Assembly: GCA_013695355.1 (NCBI GenBank)
Contig: JACDAQ010000027.1
Span: 1 to 49,645 of the forward strand
Direction: 5' to 3'
Source: Candidatus Protochlamydia sp.
Lineage (GTDB): Bacteria > Chlamydiota > Chlamydiia > Chlamydiales > Parachlamydiaceae
Length of the DNA stretch: 49,645 nt
How positions within the stretch are numbered: position 1 is the first letter of the stretch; each line of letters starts with the position of its first letter. Shown piece by piece: positions 8,487-16,346 of this stretch. The notes beneath the pieces are model-generated. The model saw nothing but the letters and a program-made list of their open reading frames with translations. It was not told where the DNA came from and ran no database searches. The position numbers and the translations under genes are program-made.

Positions 8487-9056
8487 ATGCCAAAAGGTAT
8501 CGAAGGAACACAAATTGAAGGGACAAAATATATTGTTCCTAAAGCTTATGAAAATTTGCTTAACATAGACCCTTCTTTAGTCAAAGAAATGGGCAAGAAG
8601 AGCATCGATTTCATTTTATTGGATTTCATTGCTGCAGAAGGGAGCATGCGCGTCCAAAACAAGAAAATTGTTTTTGAAACACGTGCCATCAGCTATGAAA
8701 ACCAAAATCAAAAAGTCAAAGATAAGCTCAATGAATATGATCGCTTTGCTCCTATCGTGACCTCAGGTCTTTCTACGCTTGGAGAAATGGGAGCAGCCTT
8801 TGCCGGGCCAGGAGGCGCTTCATTTTTAAGTGCTGGAGCTAAGGCTGTAGGTGCATTTGAAAACCAACTTGAAAAACGCTCAAAAGGAAAAATAGAGCAA
8901 ATTGATCACCGTTACCAGACAGAAGGCAGCCTATTGCAAGAAAAAGGTCAGCTTCTCAAAGAAGAGGATGGAAATTTTGATCGGGCCCTTTCTGTTTTAG
9001 ACCGGGTTCACCAAGCTCAGCAAAGGGTAATCGAAAACTTAGGCGCCTTAAGCTAA
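8487..9056 (+). CDS. CopD/YopD-like second translocator or T3S substrate
   Basis: I choose the ATG at 8487 (189 residues; MPKGIEGTQIEG...) because AGAGGAC sits 6-7 bases upstream and the earlier in-frame ATG at 8442 lies inside the preceding gene. The protein is soluble-looking except for a weakly hydrophobic, Gly/Ala-rich stretch at about 95-130 (GEMGAAFAGPGGASFLSAGA), followed by a charged helical tail. It is the last gene of the chaperone-translocator operon, 10 bases after the previous stop, which is the place of copD in Chlamydia. It is much shorter than CopD (about 450 residues), so it could instead be a smaller substrate of the same chaperone. Confidence 0.55.
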   Translation: MPKGIEGTQIEGTKYIVPKAYENLLNIDPSLVKEMGKKSIDFILLDFIAAEGSMRVQNKKIVFETRAISYENQNQKVKDKLNEYDRFAPIVTSGLSTLGEMGAAFAGPGGASFLSAGAKAVGAFENQLEKRSKGKIEQIDHRYQTEGSLLQEKGQLLKEEDGNFDRALSVLDRVHQAQQRVIENLGALS

Positions 9057-9067
9057 TTTCAACAATA

Positions 9068-9099
9068 CAATGCAAGGGTACAAAGTTACCTTTGCATTG
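9068..9099. terminator. Terminator hairpin between convergent genes
   Basis: CAATGCAAGGGTA (9068-9080) pairs with TACCTTTGCATTG (9087-9099) with one G-T wobble. It lies between the end of the T3S operon (9056) and the end of the convergent methyltransferase (9102), so it probably serves both. Confidence 0.75.
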
Positions 9100-9101
9100 A
9101 A

Positions 9102-9803
9102 TTATATTTTTTGCTGGAAATAAACCTCTGCTGTTCCCCAGGTAAAGGGGGCGGTAAAATGCTTGATGACTTCAAAAGAAGGGCTTGATTGATAGGTCGT
9201 TAACGGATAGCTCACTGTAATAATTTTGACTTTTTGAGGAAGCGCTTCGATTTTTTTAATAAAGCGGCGCAGAAAGGATGCAGAATAGCAGGTACCGTAC
9301 AAGTAAATAAACGTGGCCTCTTTAAAATCACTATCTATAAAATCTTCCAAGCGAAATTCGACCTCTTCCACATTAAATTTTGCTTTCGTTTGGTTAGCCC
9401 TTTGGATAAATGCAGGGACATAATCAATCCCTACGACTCGGCAGCCGATAAAATGGTTCAGCCAAAAGCAGGTTCTTCCCCGTCCACAACCGAGTTCATA
9501 AACGACATCACGGACCGATATGTGACATTTTTTTGAAATTAAATCCATGGTAGTCAATGAGGTTTCGCCAAAGGTATAAATGTCCAACTCCCTTTTTTGC
9601 AATAAAAACTCCTTGCTTAAACCAAACGGGCTATTAAACAAGTAAGTGGAGAGTAAATAAAGGTCTATTTTAAAAAATGCGGGATTAGAATAATATTTTG
9701 AGATCACTTTAATAGACTCAAGGCAGGAAAGCGCTTTAACTTTTAGGTTAAGGCCAAGCAGTTGAAAATATTCAGATGGTGATTGAAATGGGTAACGGCC
9801 CAT
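9102..9803 (-). CDS. Class I SAM-dependent methyltransferase, substrate unknown
   Basis: This 233-residue protein carries the SAM-binding motif I VYELGCGRGRTCFW (about residues 100-113), an acidic ribose-binding position in VVGIDYVP, and a motif IV-like ATFIYLYGTC. The preceding TFGETSLTTMDLI wording and the late IITVSYPL are loosely reminiscent of Dot1-like/FAM173-type protein lysine methyltransferases, but I cannot establish that by eye. There is no signal peptide. It is transcribed alone, converging on the T3S operon and diverging from the Inc-like gene. A bacterial protein methyltransferase or a small-molecule enzyme are both possible. Confidence 0.75.
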   Translation of the reverse strand: MGRYPFQSPSEYFQLLGLNLKVKALSCLESIKVISKYYSNPAFFKIDLYLLSTYLFNSPFGLSKEFLLQKRELDIYTFGETSLTTMDLISKKCHISVRDVVYELGCGRGRTCFWLNHFIGCRVVGIDYVPAFIQRANQTKAKFNVEEVEFRLEDFIDSDFKEATFIYLYGTCYSASFLRRFIKKIEALPQKVKIITVSYPLTTYQSSPSFEVIKHFTAPFTWGTAEVYFQQKI

Positions 9804-9877
9804 AGGGTAAGTACTGCCTCAAAGGTAAAGATTTAATATATATTACGTAGAGTTATAATTTAGGAGAAAAAAAAAAG

Positions 9878-10612
9878 ATGCATGTCACTCAATTTATGGG
9901 GCACGTTCAGACGAATTTTAATAACACCATGCGCAAAGCAGTAGAAAACTTTCACAATACAAGGATCAAAGTTGTTGAAAAAATTAACCATACTAAGAAC
10001 AAATCTGTCGAAAATTTGATTAATACTGTAAATAAGGTGAGAGATCTTAAAAATTTTTCCAAAGATTGGGTTTCAACTCAATACGCAGCAGTGGAAGATA
10101 AATGGCATGGTGAAATTAAGCCCTACCTACTAGATAATTATTTTCGTCCTCTCGATACGCCATTTGATAAAGCTTATATTATTGCTGCAGCTATATTAGC
10201 AATAGCGTCTGCAATTCTTATTCCTTTATGGATTGGAAAAGCGGCCATCCCTATTGCCATCTGTGCGAGCACTTTTATCATTGGCACTGCATATACAATG
10301 GCTAAGACACGTTTGTGCTGGCATTTCAATCGAATGGCGATCACGGAAATAGACCCGGTCCTGGAAGAGTTAAATGCCACAACAGTCCAAACTCGGGAAG
10401 AAAGCCTAACGAAAATTTCAGAACTTATTACAAAGCTTTCAAAACCACAATATAGCCATTTGAAAGAAGAACTTAAAAAGATTGAAGAGCAGTTCGAACC
10501 CTACAGAAATGAAGTTAATAAGGCTAATGGAGGGCATCATTTTGACGAATCAAAACAAGTTTTTGTAGATGAATTGGAAAGATTCAAAATAAAAATAACT
10601 CCTTTCTTCTAA
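9878..10612 (+). CDS. Inc-like protein with a bilobed hydrophobic domain
   Basis: The 244-residue product starts at an ATG with TAGGAG upstream. A charged N-terminal half is followed by two closely spaced membrane helices (about 100-118, AYIIAAAILAIASAILIPLW, and 122-142), joined by a 3-4 residue turn (IGKA), then a charged cytosol-like tail of about 100 residues. A paired hydrophobic domain of 40-45 residues is the defining feature of chlamydial inclusion membrane proteins, which are T3S substrates inserted in the vacuole membrane. No other motif is recognised. The divergent gene arrangement leaves about 75 bases for its promoter. Inc membership is an inference from topology. Confidence 0.6.
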   Translation: MHVTQFMGHVQTNFNNTMRKAVENFHNTRIKVVEKINHTKNKSVENLINTVNKVRDLKNFSKDWVSTQYAAVEDKWHGEIKPYLLDNYFRPLDTPFDKAYIIAAAILAIASAILIPLWIGKAAIPIAICASTFIIGTAYTMAKTRLCWHFNRMAITEIDPVLEELNATTVQTREESLTKISELITKLSKPQYSHLKEELKKIEEQFEPYRNEVNKANGGHHFDESKQVFVDELERFKIKITPFF

Positions 10613-10613
10613 A

Positions 10614-10653
10614 AATGCATTGCAGCCATCCAAAAGGATGGCTGCAATGCATT
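10614..10653. terminator. 18-base perfect stem, four-base loop
   Basis: AATGCATTGCAGCCATCC (10614-10631) pairs perfectly with 10636-10653 around a loop of AAAA. The run AAAAA just left of it becomes a T-run on the minus strand, so it best fits termination of mgtE, while also ending the Inc-like gene. Confidence 0.8.
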
Positions 10654-10801
10654 ACACACCATTGTGCAAGGCCTACCTCCGCTTAGCTTTCTCCATCTTT
10701 GCTAATTTAGATTACGAACATTCAAGCATAGTTAACAAGATAGGCATGATCGCTGGCGCGGCAGGACAGGGCAGATCCAAGTGTTTTTCTATTGTTATTC
10801 A

Positions 10802-12268
10802 TTAAAATAGGAAAAAGGAACTAATTATTTTTGCAATAAAGATATACATCAAAGTAGAAAGTACATCATTGAAGGCCGTGACGATCGGTCCTGAGGCCAC
10901 CGCAGGGTCAATTCTGAAGCGAGCAAAAAAGAATGGAGACAATGTACCAAGCAGTGTGGCCATTATACAGGCCCCAAGCAATCCGCAGCTCACAATCGCC
11001 CCTAATACCAATGGACTTGAACCGCTATAGTGGATATCAAAACGATTCAGCAGATAAACAAAAACACCGCAGATCAGCCCGAAAATTATCCCGATCAAGA
11101 GCCCGATACTCAGCTCGCCAAAAACCGCCTCACGCCTTGAACCGTGGGATAATTCCCCTGTGGACATACCCCGTACTAATATGGTACTGCACTGAATGCC
11201 CACATTTCCAGACATCCCGGCAATCAGAGGGACAAAAAGAGCGACAAAAGTAAACCATTCTTTATCTTTGAAATAAGAGAGGGCCGTTGCAGTCACAAGT
11301 CCTGCGATCAATGTGACGATCAACCAGGGCGCGCGCCATAAAAATCGTTTAAATATTGGCTCATGTTCCCTTACATCCTCGGCTGTACCTCCAATACTGG
11401 CGATGGTCTCATCCGCGATGTCTTCCATCGCTTCAACCACCCGCTCATATGTGATCACACCGACCAAATTGTCGTTTTCATTCACAACGGGCAGGGCCGG
11501 AATTTCATAACGTTCGACAAGGTCAACTACCTCATCGCGTGAGGCGTCTGCCTGGACCTGATGCAGGACGGGACGCATGACTTGCCGTATCGGAAAGTGG
11601 GGAGGATTAATGATCAAATTGCGGTCAGGAATAAATCCTACCAGCTCATTTTGATCATCCAGCACGAAAATGCGGCGAGTCAAATCAATTCCAGGATTGT
11701 CCCTGATGACAGATGCCACCTCGCCAATCGTCGTATGCATGGGAAAGGCAAAAAATTCATTTGTCATTAAACGGCCGGCGCTATGCCGGTCATGCTTATA
11801 AAGTTCACGAATGCGTGCACCCTTTTTGGGATCGAGAAGATCCAAAATGCGCTTCATTCGGCGGTTCGATAGATCATCCAATAACCAAGTAGCCTCATCA
11901 GGGGGCATTCTATCCAGTAGGAGCTTGATCTCCTGGTCATTAATTTTAGAAAAAATAGCTGTGCGGGTCGTACTGCCCGTATTGGTCATGAAAATAATTT
12001 TTGAATTTAAATCGGGAAGATTGTCATAGACCACCACACGTGCGCTAGCAGGAAGGCGTGTGACCGCATAAGCTAAGTCGATTGGATCATGCTCGCTGGC
12101 AATTTTGGCAATATCATGCAGCATAAACTGAGAGGTCGGTTTGTGGAACGCCTGCTCAAGCTTTTCATTCAAAAAATCATCTAGCTGACTGGTACGCGAA
12201 TCCATCAAATTTCCAGAGACAACTCCCTCATCCTGCTTATTGTCGATCTCTTGAAATTCTTCTTTCAC
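10802..12268 (-). CDS. mgtE: MgtE magnesium transporter
   Basis: This is a 488-residue Mg2+ channel of the inner membrane. The order is an N-terminal superhelical MgtE_N domain (about 50-150, with LLDRMPPDEATWLLDDLS), a CBS pair (about 150-280, including FVLDDQNELVGFIPDRNL and LVGVITYERVVEAMED), then five membrane helices (about 310-488) with conserved GMSGNVGIQ at the pore-lining helix and DVLSTLMYIF near the C-terminus. MgtE cytosolic domains close the pore when Mg2+ is high. The start is a GTG (12266-12268) with a GAGGGGGGTGA Shine-Dalgarno very close to it. It ends in a strong hairpin. Length and domains are normal; confidence high. Confidence 0.93.
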   Translation of the reverse strand: MKEEFQEIDNKQDEGVVSGNLMDSRTSQLDDFLNEKLEQAFHKPTSQFMLHDIAKIASEHDPIDLAYAVTRLPASARVVVYDNLPDLNSKIIFMTNTGSTTRTAIFSKINDQEIKLLLDRMPPDEATWLLDDLSNRRMKRILDLLDPKKGARIRELYKHDRHSAGRLMTNEFFAFPMHTTIGEVASVIRDNPGIDLTRRIFVLDDQNELVGFIPDRNLIINPPHFPIRQVMRPVLHQVQADASRDEVVDLVERYEIPALPVVNENDNLVGVITYERVVEAMEDIADETIASIGGTAEDVREHEPIFKRFLWRAPWLIVTLIAGLVTATALSYFKDKEWFTFVALFVPLIAGMSGNVGIQCSTILVRGMSTGELSHGSRREAVFGELSIGLLIGIIFGLICGVFVYLLNRFDIHYSGSSPLVLGAIVSCGLLGACIMATLLGTLSPFFFARFRIDPAVASGPIVTAFNDVLSTLMYIFIAKIISSFFLF

Positions 12269-12354
12269 TCACCCCCCTCTTTGACAGCCCCGAAGGGTAG
12301 CAAGATTCCCTCTAATACTCAAGCAAATTGCACTTTCGAATTTATACTCCAAAC

Positions 12355-14013
12355 TCAGGTTATAAAACCCGTCACAACAGCCTCGCTTGAAAGACGCGCT
12401 TCAGGTCTTTTACGGATCATGCGCTCAATCAGATGACACCATTTTTCTGTTTCGGAAACATTGAGGGTGCTTACATTCAACATATAATATTTAAATTGAC
12501 TTACAGCTAAGTCAATCTCCTCTTGTGATAGATCTTCTAATACTTTGATGTCCTTTATTTCATTTTTCGGATCTATTTGGACGCATGGTAAAGAACTAGA
12601 TGGAAGAGGAAAGATTTTATCCCACATAAAGCGAGGATATCCGATGCGCGAATCGCTTATTCTAGTGATAAAAAGAGAAAACAAAACCAATCCCATGGAC
12701 CACATATCGCCTGGTTGCGAGAGTTCCGGTAGTCTATTAATTCTATCATAATAGGGAGAAGATCGAGTTAATTTGTATTTAATATTCTCTTTATCAACTG
12801 CAATTTGTTCGGGAGACCTATATAATAAAGATCCTCCAATGAATGATCTATCCGCGAAACCAAAATCTGTAATGAAACCTCTCCAAACTCCGTTTATTTT
12901 TTCAATGAGAATGTTACTTGGTTTGATATCACGGTGAGCTTCGTTTAGTCTATGTACAGCACGTATACCATATAATAGATCCTGAGCAATAGAAACTTTA
13001 TCTGTATCTGTAAGTGTATGTGCCAATTGATCTAAGACCTTAAGCAGAGGCTCAATTACTTGCATTTTTTTATTATTTCTAGTTCGGAGATGGAAAATGG
13101 GAGTGATACCTCTTGTAGGACATTTTCTAAAATGCTCTATAATTAATTTTTGGGTTTCAGATTCACAAGATTTTCTAACTAAAAGCATGTTCCTAAATGT
13201 GCTAAAGCACAATCGAACTTTAGTCTGACCTCCTTGAGCTAAAACTTTTTTTGCTAAAATGATAATATCGGTAATTTTTTTGTCAGAAGAACGGACAATT
13301 TCCAAAGAAAAAGGTATCCTTGCTTCAGAAATGATATTTCCTTTTTCTTCCCATACATCCAAATTGATGAGTTGGAGGCTTCTTTTTTGAGTGGTTTTCA
13401 CAAAGTTTAGGTCATAATGCGCAGGATTCATTATAAGTTGTTGAAAACCTCTTTCAAGGGGCCCACGAATAGCCAACAAGTCGGCCTCTGAGATTTCCAG
13501 GGTCCTTAGACACTCTTCATCTGGCCATTGAATTCTCTCATTTGTAAGATTAAAATTATCTTCAATTGTATTAAGAGGGTTTAAAAAAGCCTCATTTATT
13601 GGTTCAGGCCTTGTTTGCTCGTCCGTTCTTCTAATCATTGTATTTAATTCACTGATGGCCCGATCTATTTCCGTATCATATTTGGCATGGGTCTTCTCTT
13701 TAAGACGCAGTAAAATTTGCCTCCTAATTTTTTCAATCAGAAGTGGGCGTGCATTGAGGAGGTCCCGGTAATTTTGACAATAATGTATAATTCCTTGGGC
13801 CACTCGATCGGCACGCACGTGGTGATAAATATCCCAACCAAAAAGCCTGTAAAAAGGCTTGAAAAGAAATAAAATTTTCCATGAGAGGCTTCGCTTATTA
13901 ATCAGTTTGAGATCTTTGGTGATCACAAAATTCGAACGAGGTTCAGCTAATGCCTCGTCAAATGACTTAAAAGACAATTCAAAAGCTTTGTTAGAGTCCA
14001 TTTGGATCGGCAT
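12355..14013 (-). CDS. Ser/Thr protein kinase homologue with a novel N-terminal domain
   Basis: This 552-residue protein has a eukaryotic-type kinase fold in its C-terminal half. A likely N-lobe lysine is Lys281 in MLLVRK; the catalytic loop is HRDIKPSNILI (His360, Asp362, Asn367), the metal loop is DFG at 384-386 (TDFGFAD), then YRSPEQ in place of APE and GDMWSMGLVLFSLF. I do not see a clear glycine-rich loop (KVLAQGGQTKV, about 256-266, is the nearest). All catalytic residues are kept, so it is probably active. Residues 1-240 match nothing I know. There is no signal peptide or membrane segment. A Shine-Dalgarno AAGGAAG precedes ATG. Chlamydiae carry secreted kinases of this general kind, so an effector role is plausible but unproved. 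Confidence 0.85.
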   Translation of the reverse strand: MPIQMDSNKAFELSFKSFDEALAEPRSNFVITKDLKLINKRSLSWKILFLFKPFYRLFGWDIYHHVRADRVAQGIIHYCQNYRDLLNARPLLIEKIRRQILLRLKEKTHAKYDTEIDRAISELNTMIRRTDEQTRPEPINEAFLNPLNTIEDNFNLTNERIQWPDEECLRTLEISEADLLAIRGPLERGFQQLIMNPAHYDLNFVKTTQKRSLQLINLDVWEEKGNIISEARIPFSLEIVRSSDKKITDIIILAKKVLAQGGQTKVRLCFSTFRNMLLVRKSCESETQKLIIEHFRKCPTRGITPIFHLRTRNNKKMQVIEPLLKVLDQLAHTLTDTDKVSIAQDLLYGIRAVHRLNEAHRDIKPSNILIEKINGVWRGFITDFGFADRSFIGGSLLYRSPEQIAVDKENIKYKLTRSSPYYDRINRLPELSQPGDMWSMGLVLFSLFITRISDSRIGYPRFMWDKIFPLPSSSLPCVQIDPKNEIKDIKVLEDLSQEEIDLAVSQFKYYMLNVSTLNVSETEKWCHLIERMIRKRPEARLSSEAVVTGFIT

Positions 14014-14293
14014 GCGAACTTCCTTTAATAATGAGGCTTATCTTATTATGATTGATGTGGTTTCTGAATAAACCATCAATTAAAAGACAGTTAAAATGTA
14101 ATTAGATCATCGATGAACACGCAAGCTTGAAATTTAATCTTTAAGTGAAATAAAGACAATCATTATTCAAATTTGCCAGGTCAGAACCTTACTTCCTAAT
14201 GAAAAGTAATGCGGTTAGAGTACCGGGATAGATCTTCAAACGTGTTTAAAGGCAATTCAGAGCTCTCAACAAGGCTGACAAAAAGTATTTAAC
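14014..14293. other. Divergent intergenic region, no gene seen
   Basis: Divergent spacer between the kinase homologue and typA. All six frames are closed quickly and I see no RNA gene. Its right end leads into the candidate typA promoter. Confidence 0.4.
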
Positions 14294-14323
14294 TTGCTTT
14301 TTTTTAATTCACGTGTTTATAAT
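14294..14323 (+). promoter_or_regulatory. Candidate typA promoter
   Basis: TTGCTT (14294-14299), an 18-base spacer, then a perfect TATAAT (14318-14323), 41 bases before the typA start. It is a good housekeeping-type match. Confidence 0.55.
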
Positions 14324-14364
14324 AAATAAAATTATCAAAAACCTTAACGGAAAGACTTAATTGT

Positions 14365-16185
14365 ATGTATAAACCTGAAAAAATTCGCAATATTGCCATC
14401 ATTGCTCACATTGACCATGGTAAAACAACTTTGCTTGATGCTCTTTTAAAACAGTCCAATATTTTCCGAGAAAACCAGCAGGTCCGTGAAAGAGTGATGG
14501 ATTCCTATGATCAGGAACAGGAACGGGGGATCACAATTTTTGCTAAGCATACATCCGTTTATTTTGACGATTTCAAAATCAATATCATCGACACCCCTGG
14601 ACATGCCGATTTTTCGGGAGAGGTTGAAAGGATCTTAGGGATGGTCGACTCCGTCCTACTCCTTGTGGATGCTCAGGAAGGACCCATGCCTCAGACGCGT
14701 TTCGTTTTATCTAAATCGTTAAAAATGGGAATTAAACCTGTCGTCGTATTAAATAAGATCGATCGCCCCCATGCTAATCCAGACCGCGTATTGGACCTCA
14801 CTTTTGATCTTTTCAGCGAGCTGGGTGCCACTGACGAACAGCTTGACTTCCGCTATTGCTATGCCTCGGGTATTTCAGGCTATGCTATGCATCATCTGCA
14901 TGATGTACATAAGGATATGCGTCCTATGTTCGAACTTATCACCTACGCCGTGCACGCACCTTCGGGAAGCCTAGACAACCCCTTTCTAATGCATGTTTCT
15001 ACAATTACCTATGATGACTATGTCGGAAGGCAGGCTTGCGGAAAAATTAAAGAAGGCTACGTGAAAAAAGGGCAGCAGCTGGTCCATATTGACGAAACAG
15101 GCAAAGAATCAAGATGCACTATCACACGGATTGAAGGGCATTTAGGAATTGAAAAAGTTGAAATGGAAGAAGCTGGCGTGGGAGATATCGTCATTTTATC
15201 AGGCATTCCTGATGTGACAATTGGAGATACCATCTGCGATCCTCAAAAAATTGTACGTCTTCCACGAATCAAATTGGATGAGCCCACTGTTTCGGTTGAC
15301 TTGTCGGTCAATAATAGCCCTTTTGTCGGCCGCAGCGGCAAGCACGTCACAATGAATAAAATTAGAGACCGCCTGCAAAAGGAAAAACGCGCCAATATTT
15401 CTTTACGGATCGAGGATGAAGAAGGCGAAGATAAAATCACTGTTTCAGGTCGTGGTGAATTGCACCTGGCCGTTTTAATTGAAGCCATGCGACGTGAGCA
15501 GTATGAGTTCAGCGTTTCTAAACCTCGCGTTATCATCAAAGAAATTGATGGGGAAAAGAACGAGCCGATCGAACGTGTTTACGTTGAAGTGCCACAAGAA
15601 TATTCTGGGATAGTAATCGAAGAGCTTTCCAAAAGAAAAGGGGAAATGCAGGCCCTTGATACAAATGAAAATGGAATTACCTCAATTGAGTTCCTTATTC
15701 CAACAAGAGGCTTAATGGGTTATCGGAATGAATTCCTTACAGCGACCAGAGGGCTTGGAATTCTAACCTCGATCTTTGAAAACTTTTCCCCATGGAAAGG
15801 AAATATCCCAGGCAGACCGCGCGGTGTATTAATTTCTAATTGCACTGGAAAAGCTACTGGATATTCCCTCTTTAACTTGCAGGATCGGGGCGTACTATTC
15901 GTCACTCCGACCGATGAAGTGTACGAAGGGATGGTCGTTGGTGAAAACAGCCGTGATAACGATTTGATGGTCAATGTGATCAAAGGAAAACAGCTGACCA
16001 ACGTCCGGGCTTCCGGAACAGATGAGAATATAGTTCTTATCCCTGCCCGCCGTTTCACCCTTGAGCAAGCTATTGATTACATTGAAGATGATGAATTGAT
16101 CGAAGTGACGCCTGGTTTTATTAGAATGCGCAAACGCCACTTAACTGAAATGGAAAGAAAACGTCCAGGCACGAAAACTCAGTAA
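14365..16185 (+). CDS. typA: Ribosome-associated translational GTPase TypA/BipA
   Basis: This 606-residue protein has the standard BipA length. The G domain (residues 1-200) shows AHIDHGKTT (G1, about 14-22), the RGITI switch I, DTPGHADF (G3) and NKID (G4). Domain II, the EF-G-like domain III, the V-like domain ([15 protein letters not shown]) and the BipA-specific C-terminal domain ending in [12 protein letters not shown] follow. BipA binds 70S ribosomes and assists 50S assembly and stress or cold adaptation. It is monocistronic: a promoter candidate precedes it and an intrinsic terminator follows. Nothing odd is seen. Confidence 0.97.
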   Translation: MYKPEKIRNIAIIAHIDHGKTTLLDALLKQSNIFRENQQVRERVMDSYDQEQERGITIFAKHTSVYFDDFKINIIDTPGHADFSGEVERILGMVDSVLLLVDAQEGPMPQTRFVLSKSLKMGIKPVVVLNKIDRPHANPDRVLDLTFDLFSELGATDEQLDFRYCYASGISGYAMHHLHDVHKDMRPMFELITYAVHAPSGSLDNPFLMHVSTITYDDYVGRQACGKIKEGYVKKGQQLVHIDETGKESRCTITRIEGHLGIEKVEMEEAGVGDIVILSGIPDVTIGDTICDPQKIVRLPRIKLDEPTVSVDLSVNNSPFVGRSGKHVTMNKIRDRLQKEKRANISLRIEDEEGEDKITVSGRGELHLAVLIEAMRREQYEFSVSKPRVIIKEIDGEKNEPIERVYVEVPQEYSGIVIEELSKRKGEMQALDTNENGITSIEFLIPTRGLMGYRNEFLTATRGLGILTSIFENFSPWKGNIPGRPRGVLISNCTGKATGYSLFNLQDRGVLFVTPTDEVYEGMVVGENSRDNDLMVNVIKGKQLTNVRASGTDENIVLIPARRFTLEQAIDYIEDDELIEVTPGFIRMRKRHLTEMERKRPGTKTQ

Positions 16186-16199
16186 CCCCCCCTCGCATG

Positions 16200-16233
16200 A
16201 TCCCGTGTTAATTCTATAACACGGGATTTTTTA
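16200..16233 (+). terminator. Intrinsic terminator of typA
   Basis: ATCCCGTGTTA (16200-16210) pairs perfectly with TAACACGGGAT (16217-16227) around six bases, followed by a T-rich tract. It begins about 15 bases after the typA stop. Confidence 0.9.
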
Positions 16234-16346
16234 TTTATTATAGTTTCATTTTTCTTTATTAAATTATTATTATAGTTTTTTTAAACTGTTATTTATTATA
16301 ATAATGTATATACAATTTTTTATATTGTTTAATAAAGAGGTGAAAT

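Noticed and set aside
10620-10805. Plus-strand ORF after the Inc-like gene
   Set aside because: It starts inside the 18-base stem and has no Shine-Dalgarno or recognisable motif; it overlaps the end of mgtE.
15243-16140. Several antisense ORFs across typA
   Set aside because: They are shadows of a highly conserved gene on the plus strand with no ribosome sites.
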